Below, piece by piece: positions 36,062 to 46,032 of a stretch of DNA of 64,000 bases; within the stretch, counting starts at the first letter, position 1, and every line of letters starts with the position of its first letter. Under the pieces are notes generated by a model, which saw only the letters and a program-made list of their open reading frames with translations, searched no databases and had not been told where the DNA came from. The stretch covers positions 1 through 64,000 of the forward strand of contig JARKIF010000003.1 of assembly GCA_029378245.1 (NCBI GenBank), written 5' to 3'. This DNA comes from Roridomyces roridus (Eukaryota > Basidiomycota > Agaricomycetes > Agaricales > Mycenaceae). A program made the translations under genes and the position numbers.

Positions 36062-37115
36062 CTACCATTCATCTGCATTCATGATGTCCTCGGGGCCCTC
36101 TTCATCATCAAACCAGACAAATACTTCCTCCTCCTCGGCATCAATGTGAGCACTCCCGTCCCCCAAGTCTGGCTTCACTTGATTGACTAGATTGCTCAAC
36201 TGTTGCAAATGATCAGAATCTACGTTGAAGATCCAGTTAGTATGCCGAGGAATTGAATTGGGAACCACTGGCACGAACCAAGACCATCCCCATTATTGAC
36301 GCCCCCCCTGTAGTACTGCCCAGCTGCCGACTCTCCGCCGCGCAGCTCCTCCAGCCCTTGGAGTAATTCAAGTTCATCGGCGCCATTCACCTTGTCCTGC
36401 ATCGTAAAGCCCCATTGTGCCTCAATGTCCACAGGCCCTCCGAGCAGATGTATTTCAAGTCGGCAGAGGAGGGTGAGATAGACGTCCCAGTAACTTTGTC
36501 TGTCCACTGTGGGTTGACCGGCATCTGTGTAAATCTGGGTGATGATCAAATTGAAGTCCGCAGGAACCAGTTGGAAAACATCATGGTCCTGAGGAGCATA
36601 AGTACATGTCTCGAACAAGGTCAATGCCTTCCTGCTCAACAGTTATCTGCAGGCCATCATTCAGCTCTCAATAACTAGCACACAAAAAAAACCCACCTTG
36701 AAATCTAGGGCCACATAGTCCTCGGGAAATTGAAACATATGGGCTGGAACACCGTTGGGAAGGATTTTATTCCGATCGTGGCGTTTGGCGGTGTTGTTGA
36801 CGCGATGACAGTATGAATCCAGATCGGATTGTAGCCATGGGATGAAGACCCAGCGGAATGTGAGGCTGGAGAGCCGATCTGTTGGATTTCCAATTACTCA
36901 CTGCAAAGGAAAACCACGCACGCTTCAAGCAGGACCTTCGGATCATACCACCCCATGTTCACGCCAACGTCCAAGATATCTTCGAAACCTGGAGCGAATC
37001 TGTGGCGTAGCTGGCTCCATCCGACCTCTGGCTTGACGTTCTTCTTCTCCCGTATTGAATGGAGTTCCAAAACTTGAAGCTTGAAGTCCGAGTGGAAATC
37101 CGAGAATGTCATCAT
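36062..37115 (-). pseudogene. C-terminal part of an agaricomycete integrase-core-domain protein
   Basis: Four coding blocks: 36916-37115 (MMTFSDFHSDFKLQV...GWYDPKVLLEAC), 36697-36884, 36220-36650 and 36062-36220. The second reads LTFRWVFIPWLQSDLDSYCH then RVNNTAKRHDRNKILPNGVP. The third reads FQLVPADFNLIITQIYTDAG then RQSYWDVYLTLL. The fourth is an acidic C-terminus ending with stop. These match, from memory of the family, the region after the DDE integrase core in multi-copy agaric transposon proteins. The catalytic core itself is absent, so this copy is deleted and inactive. Confidence 0.6.
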
Positions 37116-37247
37116 AACATGTTTGGAGAGTTGGCGCCTCCGTAAATCAACTGACCTATTGTCAAATCACTGTTCGAATACGGCAGAATATGCCGGTGGT
37201 TACGGGGTCCTACTTCGGAACGCTCGTTGACAGTGGCTATCATGGAT

Positions 37248-37592
37248 TCCCCTACTCTGTCAAGAGGAGGGTTCTGTGGGGCTGAAATACCATCATTCAG
37301 CCAACGCGATTGCTACCCATTCCCACGCCCACATAATGTGGATTAGGTGAACAGGTCCAACCCACACTTCACTCCGGTAGGTGGCAGCACTGAGGTCACT
37401 GGGCCGGCACACGGCCATCAATCAGGCATGCCGCATGCCGCACTCAGTCGTAATCGAATTGTTGATACCGGCAGGCATCAGCAGGTCTCCGGCATTGTAC
37501 TTCTGCCAGTGATCCCCTGATCTGCCGTCACCCGTGAGCCATGAGCCAGAGCAAAACCAGAGTAGGGGAACGGTGTTCGCACCGCTATGGAT
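37248..37592 (+). mobile_element. Helitron2/Helentron-like short element, second copy
   Basis: It starts TCCCCTACTCTGTCAAGAGG and ends with CAGAGTAGGGGA, then the hairpin CGGTGTTCGCACCG and CTATGGAT. The first 39 and last about 40 bases match the copy at 22629-22858; the interiors differ in length. It sits inside the right inverted repeat of the 1.8 kb transposon. The intact left repeat at 35861-35990 shows the uninterrupted site. Confidence 0.7.
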
Positions 37593-38483
37593 ATCATCGT
37601 GTTTCAAAGCGCGGTGCTCCAGGCCTCATACACATGAGGTCTGTACAACTTATTGAGCGTTGTGCCGGGAGAGAGAGAAAGGTGGCCTACCGCGCAGCCA
37701 TCCAGTCGGAAGAAACTGGTGTGCAAACGCCTCTGCGTCTGCGGCGCTGCTGAGAGCGGCGAGCCATTTGGTTGCAACTTGCGTTGCTTGTTCATTGGAA
37801 GTGGTGAGCTTAGACGCCATGCTTTGAGAGAGGAGGGACGAGAAAAGTCGACGTGGGATGTCTACTTTATATAGCCCTGGCCCGGAATATCGCATTATGC
37901 CGGTCGGCTTACGTGCATGGACGGTTGAGCTTCCGACGGATGTGCTTTCGAAGAGGAAACATAAATTGAGACGGCCGCTGACAGAATGGGTGTCAATGCG
38001 AGCGCTGTTCTAAGTTATGCATGCCGCGAGGTGCGGGACAATTGAATAGATAACGATCCTGAAGAACAAAAACCTTCACAGCATGGGAGAGAGTACGTAT
38101 TCTTGACGTACCATGGAGGCTTGACTTCAGACCGGTTTCATTTCAAGGACAAATCGGAAGCGGAGGCTAACTTCCTTAATTCCCGTGGTTGAAAACCCAT
38201 TTCTAGATGCCCAGAAGCCAGGGCAATGCCTAAATGATTGAAAACAGGCTCTTGGGCCACTCGAATTAAAAAAACACCTTTCTAAGGCTTGTTTATCGAC
38301 TTGACGCGATGACAGACGGGGGTTACAGATTGGTTACAGACCTTTCATTGACCTTTCATGAAGCCTCTGCCGTCGTCGGAGGAGACGGATGCATGCAGTA
38401 GCGGGACGGTGTCTGTGCGGGTGGGTCCAGCTCGTTGCTTCTGTGCAGACTGGGACGATGGTGGTCAGGAGCAAAGGACGCAT

Positions 38484-39165
38484 CGTTCGCATGTGTCGAC
38501 GCATGTCGTCTTTAAAATCTCCCGGGCAATTCCTTGTTCCCAATTGGTTCAGCCTGAATCAAAGATGAATGTGACGAACGGCTAGTCTGTGCAATCAGCC
38601 GGCCGCGGACATGCATCGGTTTCGTGTTTGATGATACTCTTGAATCTGCTCACAAGGGTACTGCCATGCCGGAGTGAAACTGTCGGTTTCTGGTGGTAGA
38701 TGGGCCCAAAGTTGAACATTGAAGCAACACGGTCGACGATTCCTGAGTAAAAGTTCCGTCCAATGATTGTTAAAAAGAACAAATTCTCGCCTATCGCAGC
38801 ATGAGAAGCCCACAAGAAGCCTAGCTTTGATAAATCCATTACCAGCAGCCGCAAAGTCCTGAGAAAGCCATCAATGAGCATTAGCCCGCACCCCGGAACC
38901 GGGAAGAATGTGGAGTGGCATACCGAATTTCGACGGCGCTGTTGACTGTAAATGCCACCCGTACACAAGTACATACTCCCCCATTTTACCAGCCAATGCT
39001 TCCCCGAGCTTGAATTTTGAACTTTGATTGATGGTTGATTGCAAATCATTATACCTGAATTCCGGATCACTGCGGCCTTCCTGATGATTTGTATGTGACC
39101 GCCCTCGAATTGCCCTTGTACTTTCAGCACATGCGTTGAAACATGCGTCGAGACATGCGAACGAG
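38484..39165. mobile_element. Candidate inverted-repeat element with a long open frame
   Basis: CGTTCGCATGTGTCGACGCATG at the left (38484-38505) recurs inverted at 39143-39165 with one mismatch. The interval contains an uninterrupted 195-codon minus-strand frame (38582-39169, beginning MPRSHVSTHVSTHV) without a known domain and without typical codon quality. Whether the interval is a mobile element or chance inverted sequence is uncertain. Confidence 0.35.
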
Positions 39166-40013
39166 GCATGTCGAAACAACATGCATCGGACTTTGCCCCC
39201 GGTGTGATCGGGACATTCTCTCCCGTCTCATGATCAGTCTGCTGTTCTGAGTTCTCCCGCCGCCACGTAGATGCCAGTCCCCCAAGAGCTCGTCGACGCC
39301 ATTATAGAAATGCTCGAGGGCCCAGCTAGCCTCAAGTCGTGCTCCCTCGCTGCCCGCACGTTCGTCCACCCATCCCAAGCTCGGCTCTTCAAGAGAATCG
39401 AATTACTGCCTGTTGGACCTCACAGCGGCGGCAGCAGTCCATGCCAACGGTTCTACCAGACGCTCACCGATGCCCCTCATCTGGCCACTCTCGTCGATGA
39501 CTTGCACGTCGTCAGAGAGCACAAGCCTCCATCGTGGATCGTCTCCGACCCAACATTCCCTCTGGTTCTCGGTCTTCTCAATCAAAGCCATCTCACTGGT
39601 CGAGAATGTCACCGACGATGTATCGGATTTCGAGGGCGAATACGGTCTGCACTGGGGCAGACTGTACCCACAGCTGAAATCTACGCTCTTATCGGTATTT
39701 TCGTCGCCGACACTGGAGTCTGTCCATCTGCGCGGCCTGGTGCTGCAGTCCCCGATCGAGTTACTGTCCTTCTTCAGCGAAGCGACTTCCCTGAAATCCC
39801 TCTCGCTATCACGCATTCTCTTCGACCCCGCTCAGTCCACGGCCCACGATCCCTGGCCACAGTCACGGCCGTGGCACCCCCGACTCGTATCCTTCCTCAT
39901 ATCAGAAGTCCACTGGGAAGAACCATTAATTCACCATTTCATCAGCCCCCGGATTGACTTGTCGCATCTCAAGTCGCTCACGATTGCATCGGAGAATGAC
40001 GAATGGAAAGATA

Positions 40014-40268
40014 CAGCGGTTTTCAAAACAGTATACGGGGTTTGATCCAGTGCTCCACCTTCGTTTGTGTTGACCTCTGTATGCCGGTGAGTCTGCTTCG
40101 ACTCCACTCGCCTGCCTGGAAAGGGAAATGCCGTCTAGCCACGGCACAGCTCTTCAATTGAGTCGTGGAGTTGAGTGGAGCGGAAGCTCGACTCTCCGTC
40201 AAACAAAGGTCAGCAGAAACGTATGTGGAGCAAAGCTCCAAACCCGTATACTGTTTTGAAAACCGCTG
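40014..40268. mobile_element. TA-flanked palindromic MITE (Tc1/mariner-like)
   Basis: CAGCGGTTTTCAAAACAGTA ... TACTGTTTTGAAAACCGCTG are near-perfect inverted ends about 30 bp long, with TA on both sides (40012-40013 and 40269-40270). This fits insertion into a TA dinucleotide by a Tc1/mariner-type transposase. It sits exactly at the junction between the F-box exon and the CCGC-rich element, inside that element's target duplication. About 255 bp, non-coding. Confidence 0.8.
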
Positions 40269-40270
40269 TA

Positions 40271-41782
40271 AGGGCTCCTATAAATCGCCGCACTGCCGCA
40301 CTTTTGCCGCTACCGCTACCGCGGTGCACCGCGCTGTGCCGCCAAGTTGGTCACACTACCGCGTTGTCACGTAGGGTCAGTGCCGCCACTGCCGCGGTGT
40401 TTCAAAATATCTTCAACTCCCTGTAAATCGGCGCCAGAGCGAGTGGAATCAAAGAGGAAAGTGGGAGCATAAGGCCTGGGACTCAACATTGGGGAAATTT
40501 AGGAGTTGAACTAGTCGAACTTTTTCCGCAGCCTCAGCCGGCCCGCAGGGCGGCGTACTTGTAATTTCGAGTTCTCATGAGTGGAACCAGAAAGGTGCTT
40601 GTGAGCTCTTTTCTGAGGTGAAGAACTGGTCGAAGGATAGCTGCCTCGAAGCGGGACTCGAAATGTGCAATTCCGACTTTTTCATTGAAGCACATTTCTC
40701 GACGTCGACGGTGCGTCGCTCATCTGGACTGAGTGAACAGATGACTACAAGCATTTAACATGTTCGTAATGGCGCTGTAAGTTGGAAGTTGGATGCATGT
40801 TCGTTGAAACGTAAATATGCACATGCTCTCTGTCCGGGGAACTCTCGTGGGTCGAGTAAAATGAAGATAAATTGACACTGCCGCAAGAGGAGGGGAAACG
40901 AGAGTCTATTCTGCCGTGATTCGTGGCTGTCGATGTGTTTAGTTCTCCCCGAGGAGGCCCAATCCCGGGCTAATCCCTAAATTCCCGGTTTGACTGAAAT
41001 TGATTTATCTCTGGCCTCGATGAACCTGGACAAAAACGGTCACCGGTGGGCCATTCCACACACTGTACAGGATCGAATTGTGCTTCAACATAAAGTACTA
41101 TATTTTTGTTGTGTGCCGCAATCCTTAAGCCAACTGCCGCGGTGGCTGTACCTCGGTCGTATAACTTTGATTCAAACCCCTACTACTGTGCTCTACACTG
41201 CAACATTCACTCACCTGAGGAATGTCCCAACACCCCTGTGCGTTCACCGCGTCGACTGCCGCCACTACCGCCGCGGCTGTCACACCACCGCATTGTCACT
41301 GCCGCGCCATCACCGCGCTGAAGTGCGGTACCGCGACATTACCGCGCCGCAGATTTTTTTTACCGCACTTTTCGAGTGCCGCGCCACTAGCGGTACCGCG
41401 CCGTGCCGCGACTACCGCACTTGCCTGATTTAACGAGACCTTTCAAAACTCATTCGAGGCCGAGTAGTCGTAAGCAATCATGTTTTGTCCTTCATTTGAG
41501 CTCTGCCTGTTTACAGTCCCTTGTTCAAAAGGATTCATGGGTCTATTTAGACGAATAGTACAAGCAGGGGATTTTTCAAAGGTTGTCCAAGGCAGAGTGC
41601 AGATTTATCACAGGTGCCTCGGACCCCAATTCAACTTTATCCATCCACAATACACCAATCCCTAGGCTTCTGAGAAGAGTAGCACCCAAATAGTACATGT
41701 GAGAGAATTCAGTACCGCGCTGACTGCCGCGCCACTACCGCACTTACCGCCGCGGCAGCAGCGCGGCAATTTATCGAGACCC
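40271..41782. mobile_element. CCGC-motif-rich inverted-repeat element in the F-box gene
   Basis: The left end AGGGCTCCTATAAATCGCCG pairs with the right end, read inversely as GGGTCTCGATAAATTGCCGC. Both arms are dense in GCCGC/ACCGC motifs. The target duplication is GAAAGATA (40006-40013 and 41783-41790), 8 bp. The centre (40430-41080) has no convincing gene. The 8 bp duplication and clustered subterminal motifs suggest a hAT-like, non-autonomous element. Confidence 0.75.
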
Positions 41783-42324
41783 GAAAGATAAGATGATGAA
41801 AGCCCAGGCTTTCGATCGTCTGGAGCATCTGACTGTCCATCACCCCGAAAGTCAGTTCCAATATCTCGTCACATCCTTCATGCGTATAACTACTTTCACA
41901 GACATAGATCTCGGCTCGTGCTTATCCCCTACTATACGCACACTTCATATCTTCGGGGCGTTCATCCACCAAACAATGCAATCGACATTCCGAGCAGTAC
42001 CGTCGAATTCTCGCCTCGAGACGATCACCTTTGAAGGGCTTGCCTACATCTTTCCCTTGAACGGAGACCAGACGAGGCTGTTCAACGAGACGATTACCTC
42101 CGCCCTAGACTGTATGAGCTCGTTTCGGACGGTGCAGATCAAGGCGTACTCAGAGGATGCGGGGTGGGACGGTGAATGGAAAGTGTCAATGCGCATTCAT
42201 TTGTCATCGTTGGAGAGCCGCGGTCTGTTGGTATTGAAGGAATTTGGTACTAAGGGTGTGTGTGTTGTGGGCTCTCGTCCGCGGAACGGTAGCTGAAATT
42301 GGTCCAGATGATGGTCCTGAATAT

Positions 42325-42520
42325 TTCGGCTTTCAATAGCCAAAGTGCTGGCTCATCCACCAGGACGAGAAAGCTATTGCAGGTGCGCTGTCTGATTGTC
42401 CTGTGAACCAGATCTCAACTCCCCTCAGCGCTCGGCGTCTTTGAAGCAGGAATGCAGGTGCATTTCGTGGAATATTGCGGTAGAATTTAGTGTGGGCAAG
42501 TGGAAAGAAACCGACGTCGT
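42325..42520 (+). repeat. Duplicated intergenic segment, copy A
   Basis: The stretch ATATTTCGGCTTTCAATAGC, then CCCCTCAGCGCTCGGC, then GGCAAGTGGAAAGA recurs in the same order at 44525-44820. It lies just downstream of the F-box gene, so the second copy may mark the 3' flank of a lost paralogous gene. Confidence 0.6.
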
Positions 42521-43099
42521 GTCCAGATGATATATTTATCTACTTTTTGGGGATCGCATAACATCCAAAACTTGCCCTTAGTCAAACGGTCCATGAATCA
42601 GGGAAAGCAGACGCTGACCAGTGATCACTCAGGCCTCAAGCGGTCTTGTCCAGACTTGGATGACCTCGACCTCGACGCGACGCCCTCCTTCTCGAGTCCC
42701 TCGCCGTGTGTTCTACTTATCATTTTATCCTGTCCTCAACTCCATCCAAAGTCCGTCTGCTTAAAATATTCTCAGGGCCCGTTACGGGATGAATACCTGG
42801 GCCTTGATGTCTAGGGGGAGCGACCAGGTGAAACAAACGCCACACGTCCCTAGTGCCGCACAGGGCCCGGGGTCGTCGTTGATCATATTAAGGCGCTCCT
42901 GACAGACTCCGTTGTCCCTCATTTCTCTCCCCCTCTGAAATTGCAATGCCCAATCCAATGCACCTGCCGTTGTAGATTGGTATGTTGTACCCCAAGCCTT
43001 CCTATCCTCCATCACGTGGAGCTTGGAGATAGGACCACCTCCGCGGTAAGTCCAGTATTCTACGCTTTTTGTTGATCCGGATGAATAATCTTCGAACAG

Positions 43100-44108
43100 C
43101 TCTTCGGAATGTTCTTCAATCATGCACTACACGGAGCGTTGACGGTGCAAGTTTGTGAGTAAGTATAGCCATCAGCTCATAGCAAATGGAGTTGAATTTT
43201 ACAGACCGATACTACTGCTTGTTTCCTCGCGACAACAAGAGCGTCAAGCTTATGGTATGCTCCATTTACCTGCTGGAGCTGGCGGAAACTAGTCTCTTAA
43301 CCTTCTTCGGGTAAGCACGCTATGCAGTCCGAGAACTCGTTGACCTGGCCGTGTAGCTACGTTACATTTGGGCCCGGGTACGGACACTCTCCGGCATTGA
43401 ATCGCCACACGGCGACCTGGATGGCTCAGTGGATCATGACGCCGCTCATTCCTACGATTGTGAAAGTCTTCTACACACATCGCTTGTATTCGGTCTCTGG
43501 CTCCAAGATCCTTGGCGCCATCGTGCTTGCGGTGTGTCTTTCCTTGCGTTCCTTACAAGCAAAATCCTGACGACCGATCTTGGATACTAGCTATCCTGCG
43601 TCGAGTTTGGTACGGCGACTCTTGCAGCCATTCTGCAACAGTTCGGCAGTGACGCGGGCTCCGTTGGTGTCCGAGTCGAGAATACTGTACTTGCTGTGAG
43701 TGTTTGTGGTCCCTGCGAGTCAACACTGAACTGACCGCTGGCCCCCGCAGCCTATCTCACTATCGGCAGGTGCAGCATGTGACATCCTGCTAGCAGTGGC
43801 CATGAGTTATCAGGTGGGTGCTAGCTCCTGGACATTGGTGTACACTAGCCTGACAAATGCTCACTTAGCTCAAGAAAGGTGTCATCATATGCATGTCCAC
43901 CCCCATGAGGAACACGTTGTCTCGAATCGTACTCTACACGATCCACACGGGGACCATCACAGCGTTGACGGCGGTCGTCCAGATATTTCTGGTGGTTGAT
44001 TTACCCAGCCATGGATACTTCCAGACGGGGAGTTATGTTACAGTTAAACTGTACTTACTACTCCAACAGTCTTCTCGTGAGTTGCGCCGTCCTCTCCAAG
44101 GCATATGA
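43100..44108 (+). CDS. DUF6534-type integral membrane protein (N-terminal exon unresolved)
   Basis: Six exons keep one frame: 43100-43154, 43205-43310, 43357-43531, 43591-43695, 43751-43813 and 43869-44108. Transmembrane family signatures are LFGMFFNHALHGALTVQVYR, VKLMVCSIYLLELAETSLL, WIMTPLIPTIVKVFYTHRLY, SLSAGAACDILLAVAMSYQL and RIVLYTIHTGTITALTAVVQ. The C-terminal family motif KLY-SNSLLV appears only after an extra base near 44055. The annotated end (stop 44106-44108) is therefore an altered tail of about 20 residues. The first exon (one helix) should lie at about 42950-43050 but I cannot join it in frame. The function of the family is unknown. Confidence 0.65.
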
Positions 44109-44524
44109 TTCAGATTAATGTACAGGCTCTGCTGAATTCACGTGCCGTGACGATTGGGGGGCGACATGATCTTACGCATTCACAAAAGATGGCTGAGTTC
44201 AGTATATCCGACTCGGGGTTGAATCAACGAAGTGGTAATACCTCCCATAGACCACAGGGCCACGCGTTGAATAGGTGAAATTGAATCTTGGAAGTTTGGA
44301 AGCGCAATTATGTGGAGTTCAAAGTTCAATATGTGATGCCCAAGACGCCGCTGCAACGGAACAATCGATGATTAGACATGGAAGCAGTAAGGAATCGACT
44401 ATAGAACCTGCTGGATCGAATCAGACTTCTTTTTGTTGACCAAGTTCCTTTTGTCTTCGTCGAGTCGTTGAGTGCGAAATGGTATACAGGTGAAATGAGC
44501 TCCTCACACGGCGGGCAAAAGCCA

Positions 44525-44820
44525 GCGAAGGTCAATATTTCGGCTTTCAATAGCCAACGGACGTCGGTCTATCCATCACGGCGATAAAGGAGATCTTAAT
44601 TCCCCTCAGCGCTCGGCATCTTCGAAGCGGGTATGCTGGTGGATTTGGTGGAATGTCGAATCGAATCCGAGTTATGCTGGTGGATTTGGTGGAATGTCGA
44701 ATCGAATCCGAGTTATGCTGGTGGATGTGGAATGTCGAGTCGAATCCGAGTTTACATTAATTGTGAAGACTTTGAATCCAGCTCCTTGCTTAGAATGCAG
44801 TATTGGCAAGTAGAAAGACA
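44525..44820 (+). repeat. Duplicated intergenic segment, copy B
   Basis: Counterpart of 42325-42520: ATATTTCGGCTTTCAATAGC at 44529, CCCCTCAGCGCTCGGC at 44602 and GGCAAGTAGAAAGA near 44805. It is expanded by the tandem repeat at 44633-44752. Confidence 0.6.
44633..44752 (+). repeat. Three tandem copies of a 41 bp unit
   Basis: Units start ATGCTGGTGGATTTGGTGGA and end ...CGAATCCGAGTT at 44633, 44674 and 44715. The first two are identical; the third lacks three bases. The duplicated counterpart at 42 kb has a single, diverged unit, so the expansion is younger than the segment duplication. Confidence 0.85.
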
Positions 44821-45238
44821 ATGATACTTACCATGATAGCATCGTGGTCTGCGCCTCGACGCATCCTCGTTCGATTCGAGATTCGGCCACCATTCGGCGA
44901 GCATCGTCAAGTGTTTTTGTGATTGAGTCGGATTGACACACCAAAAGCAGACGCTGGCCGCTTGAAACAGGGCCTAGACTCGGGAGACGTGAAACAATGG
45001 CAGATATCTATGTATGTGTGTGGAGAACAGACGAACGCGTTGAGGTCTTTGAATTCTTCGCAGTCCCTGGTGTCTTTGTCGCCTGGGTGGAATATCTACA
45101 TGTCTTATCGAGACCGACAGCGAAGAGAGCACAGCCGTCTTCCGAGTCGAGCTCAGCCACTGTAGTTCCTGTAGTCTTAGGTAGATCGAGCAGGTTGTTT
45201 TTTTTTCTGTTGAAAGACCTCGAACAATAACGGCACAG

Positions 45239-45439
45239 TTAATCCTGTAAAATCGATGAAGCCTCGTCAGGCACGGCATCGCAGAGTACTCGTTCGATTC
45301 GCGGCTGGAATATGGCGACGGATCTAGGGTGTAGCTTCAAGCTGGCGTATTGGTCCGCGAACCGTCTGAATCCGACAATAGAAGGGCAGCCAGCGATGAT
45401 CAGTCTCTCAAGGTCCTCATCGGTCTCGGCGGTGATGGC
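45239..45439 (-). CDS. Last exon of an unidentified gene
   Basis: A 67-codon block after a CAG splice acceptor reads AITAETDEDLERLIIAGCPS, then FRRFADQYASLKLHPRS, with stop at 45239-45241. The LRR-like pattern suggests an F-box/LRR-type protein. Upstream minus-strand sequence to 45680 contains open frame but no convincing start or matching exon, so the gene may be truncated. Confidence 0.4.
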   Translation of the reverse strand, partial: AITAETDEDLERLIIAGCPSIVGFRRFADQYASLKLHPRSVAIFQPRIERVLCDAVPDEASSILQD

Positions 45440-46032
45440 CTGGAATAGAGGGTTAGTAGAAACCCGTGTGTGTCCAGAAGAGTCTGAATCATGAAGAGAG
45501 AAACCAAGACGACGTTTTCCGCGCGCAAAGAGAGAGAGTGACTCCGAGAAACAAACTTGAAGCGAGCTGCGGATCCGGAGACAAGAGCGCCGAGGGAAGA
45601 CTTTCGTGAATGCCCTACCGGCTACAACCACGAGGTTCCTTCGGGTCACCAAGTTTCGTACGAGTCGCGCAGGCAAGACCGAGAATACAAGGTGGCCGTT
45701 TGGGACAACAATGAAGGCTTTGTTTGATCACCATCATGAAGCCAAACACCGCCTCCTCATTGTGCCTTTCTTGAGCGAAGAATGGGCGGCCTCTCCCCAT
45801 TGTACTGCCGTATAAATGCTACGCCAAGGCGACCTACAATCCCAAGACTCTCCGTCTCCCGCCATCCGCTCTCCGTTAGCTCTTTCACGCCTGCTTTTAC
45901 GCTCTGTTCTTTCGAGACTCTCCCCGACGACCTTTGACGTTTGGTGCGTGGGCTAGGCCTCCAACTCCGTCGCAGGCTAACCCATCTCTTAGATTTCATC
46001 TAAATTTACACCCATCGCTGTGCGATTCTACC

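Larger units (their letters stand above)
35861..37630. mobile_element. 1.8 kb inverted-repeat transposon carrying integrase-like coding remnants
   Basis: The ends TATGGAGGCCCGGAGCACCG and GGTGCTCCAGGCCTCATA belong to inverted repeats of about 130 bp (35861-35990 and the complement of 37172-37630). The right copy is split by a 345 bp insertion (37248-37592). The flanks repeat CACATG (35855-35860 and 37631-37636). Inside lie minus-strand exons of an integrase-core-like protein. The element disrupts the second exon of the flavin monooxygenase gene. Confidence 0.8.
33227..37820 (-). pseudogene. Flavin-containing monooxygenase gene broken by three insertions
   Basis: Minus-strand family segments in order: MASKLTTSNEQATQ...HQFLPTGWLR (37820-37692), LMCFSWDFQSFAGRDRI (interrupted at 35861-37630), ATGRGFVRLLPNGEG, the FAD Rossmann motif IVGAGQCGLMCAARLG (interrupted in its first codons at 34920-35381), VVEKTARVGDVWRNR, YPNLSLHFKTYPMSG, and FLPRDKIADFLEAYAVGQEI. 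A third insertion follows (33957-34482), then KQGVEIARVEPEGLVFADGS, DVIVLATGY, GTARFFSKHL and IKAEELWLKKRN with a stop at 33227. A one-base deletion near 34866 shifts the frame inside the Rossmann fold, and the middle of the enzyme (NADPH-domain region) is missing. It resembles the agaric FMO/Baeyer-Villiger-like enzymes of about 600 aa. Now a fossil. Confidence 0.85.
39271..42296 (+). pseudogene. F-box/LRR-type protein gene split by nested insertions
   Basis: The start at 39271 gives an F-box-like N-terminus (MPVPQELVDAIIEMLEGPAS...LKSCSLAARTF). An extra base near 39590 moves the frame; from there coding continues as ISLVENVTDDVSDFEGEYG to EWKD at 40013. Foreign DNA (40014-41782) follows. 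Coding resumes at 41791 as KMMKAQAFDRLEHLTVHHPE and ends with the stop at 42294-42296. Excising the insertions and one target copy rejoins EWKD to KMMKAQ in frame. The downstream part has leucine-rich-repeat character typical of agaric F-box proteins. Confidence 0.78.

Noticed and set aside
38582..39169. 195-codon frame as a confident protein-coding gene
   Set aside because: It has no domain and its start lies within an inverted repeat. It is retained only as part of a candidate element.
42782..43123. 113-codon minus-strand frame as a gene
   Set aside because: It lies opposite the N-terminal region of the DUF6534-type gene on the plus strand, has no recognisable domain and is probably a shadow frame.
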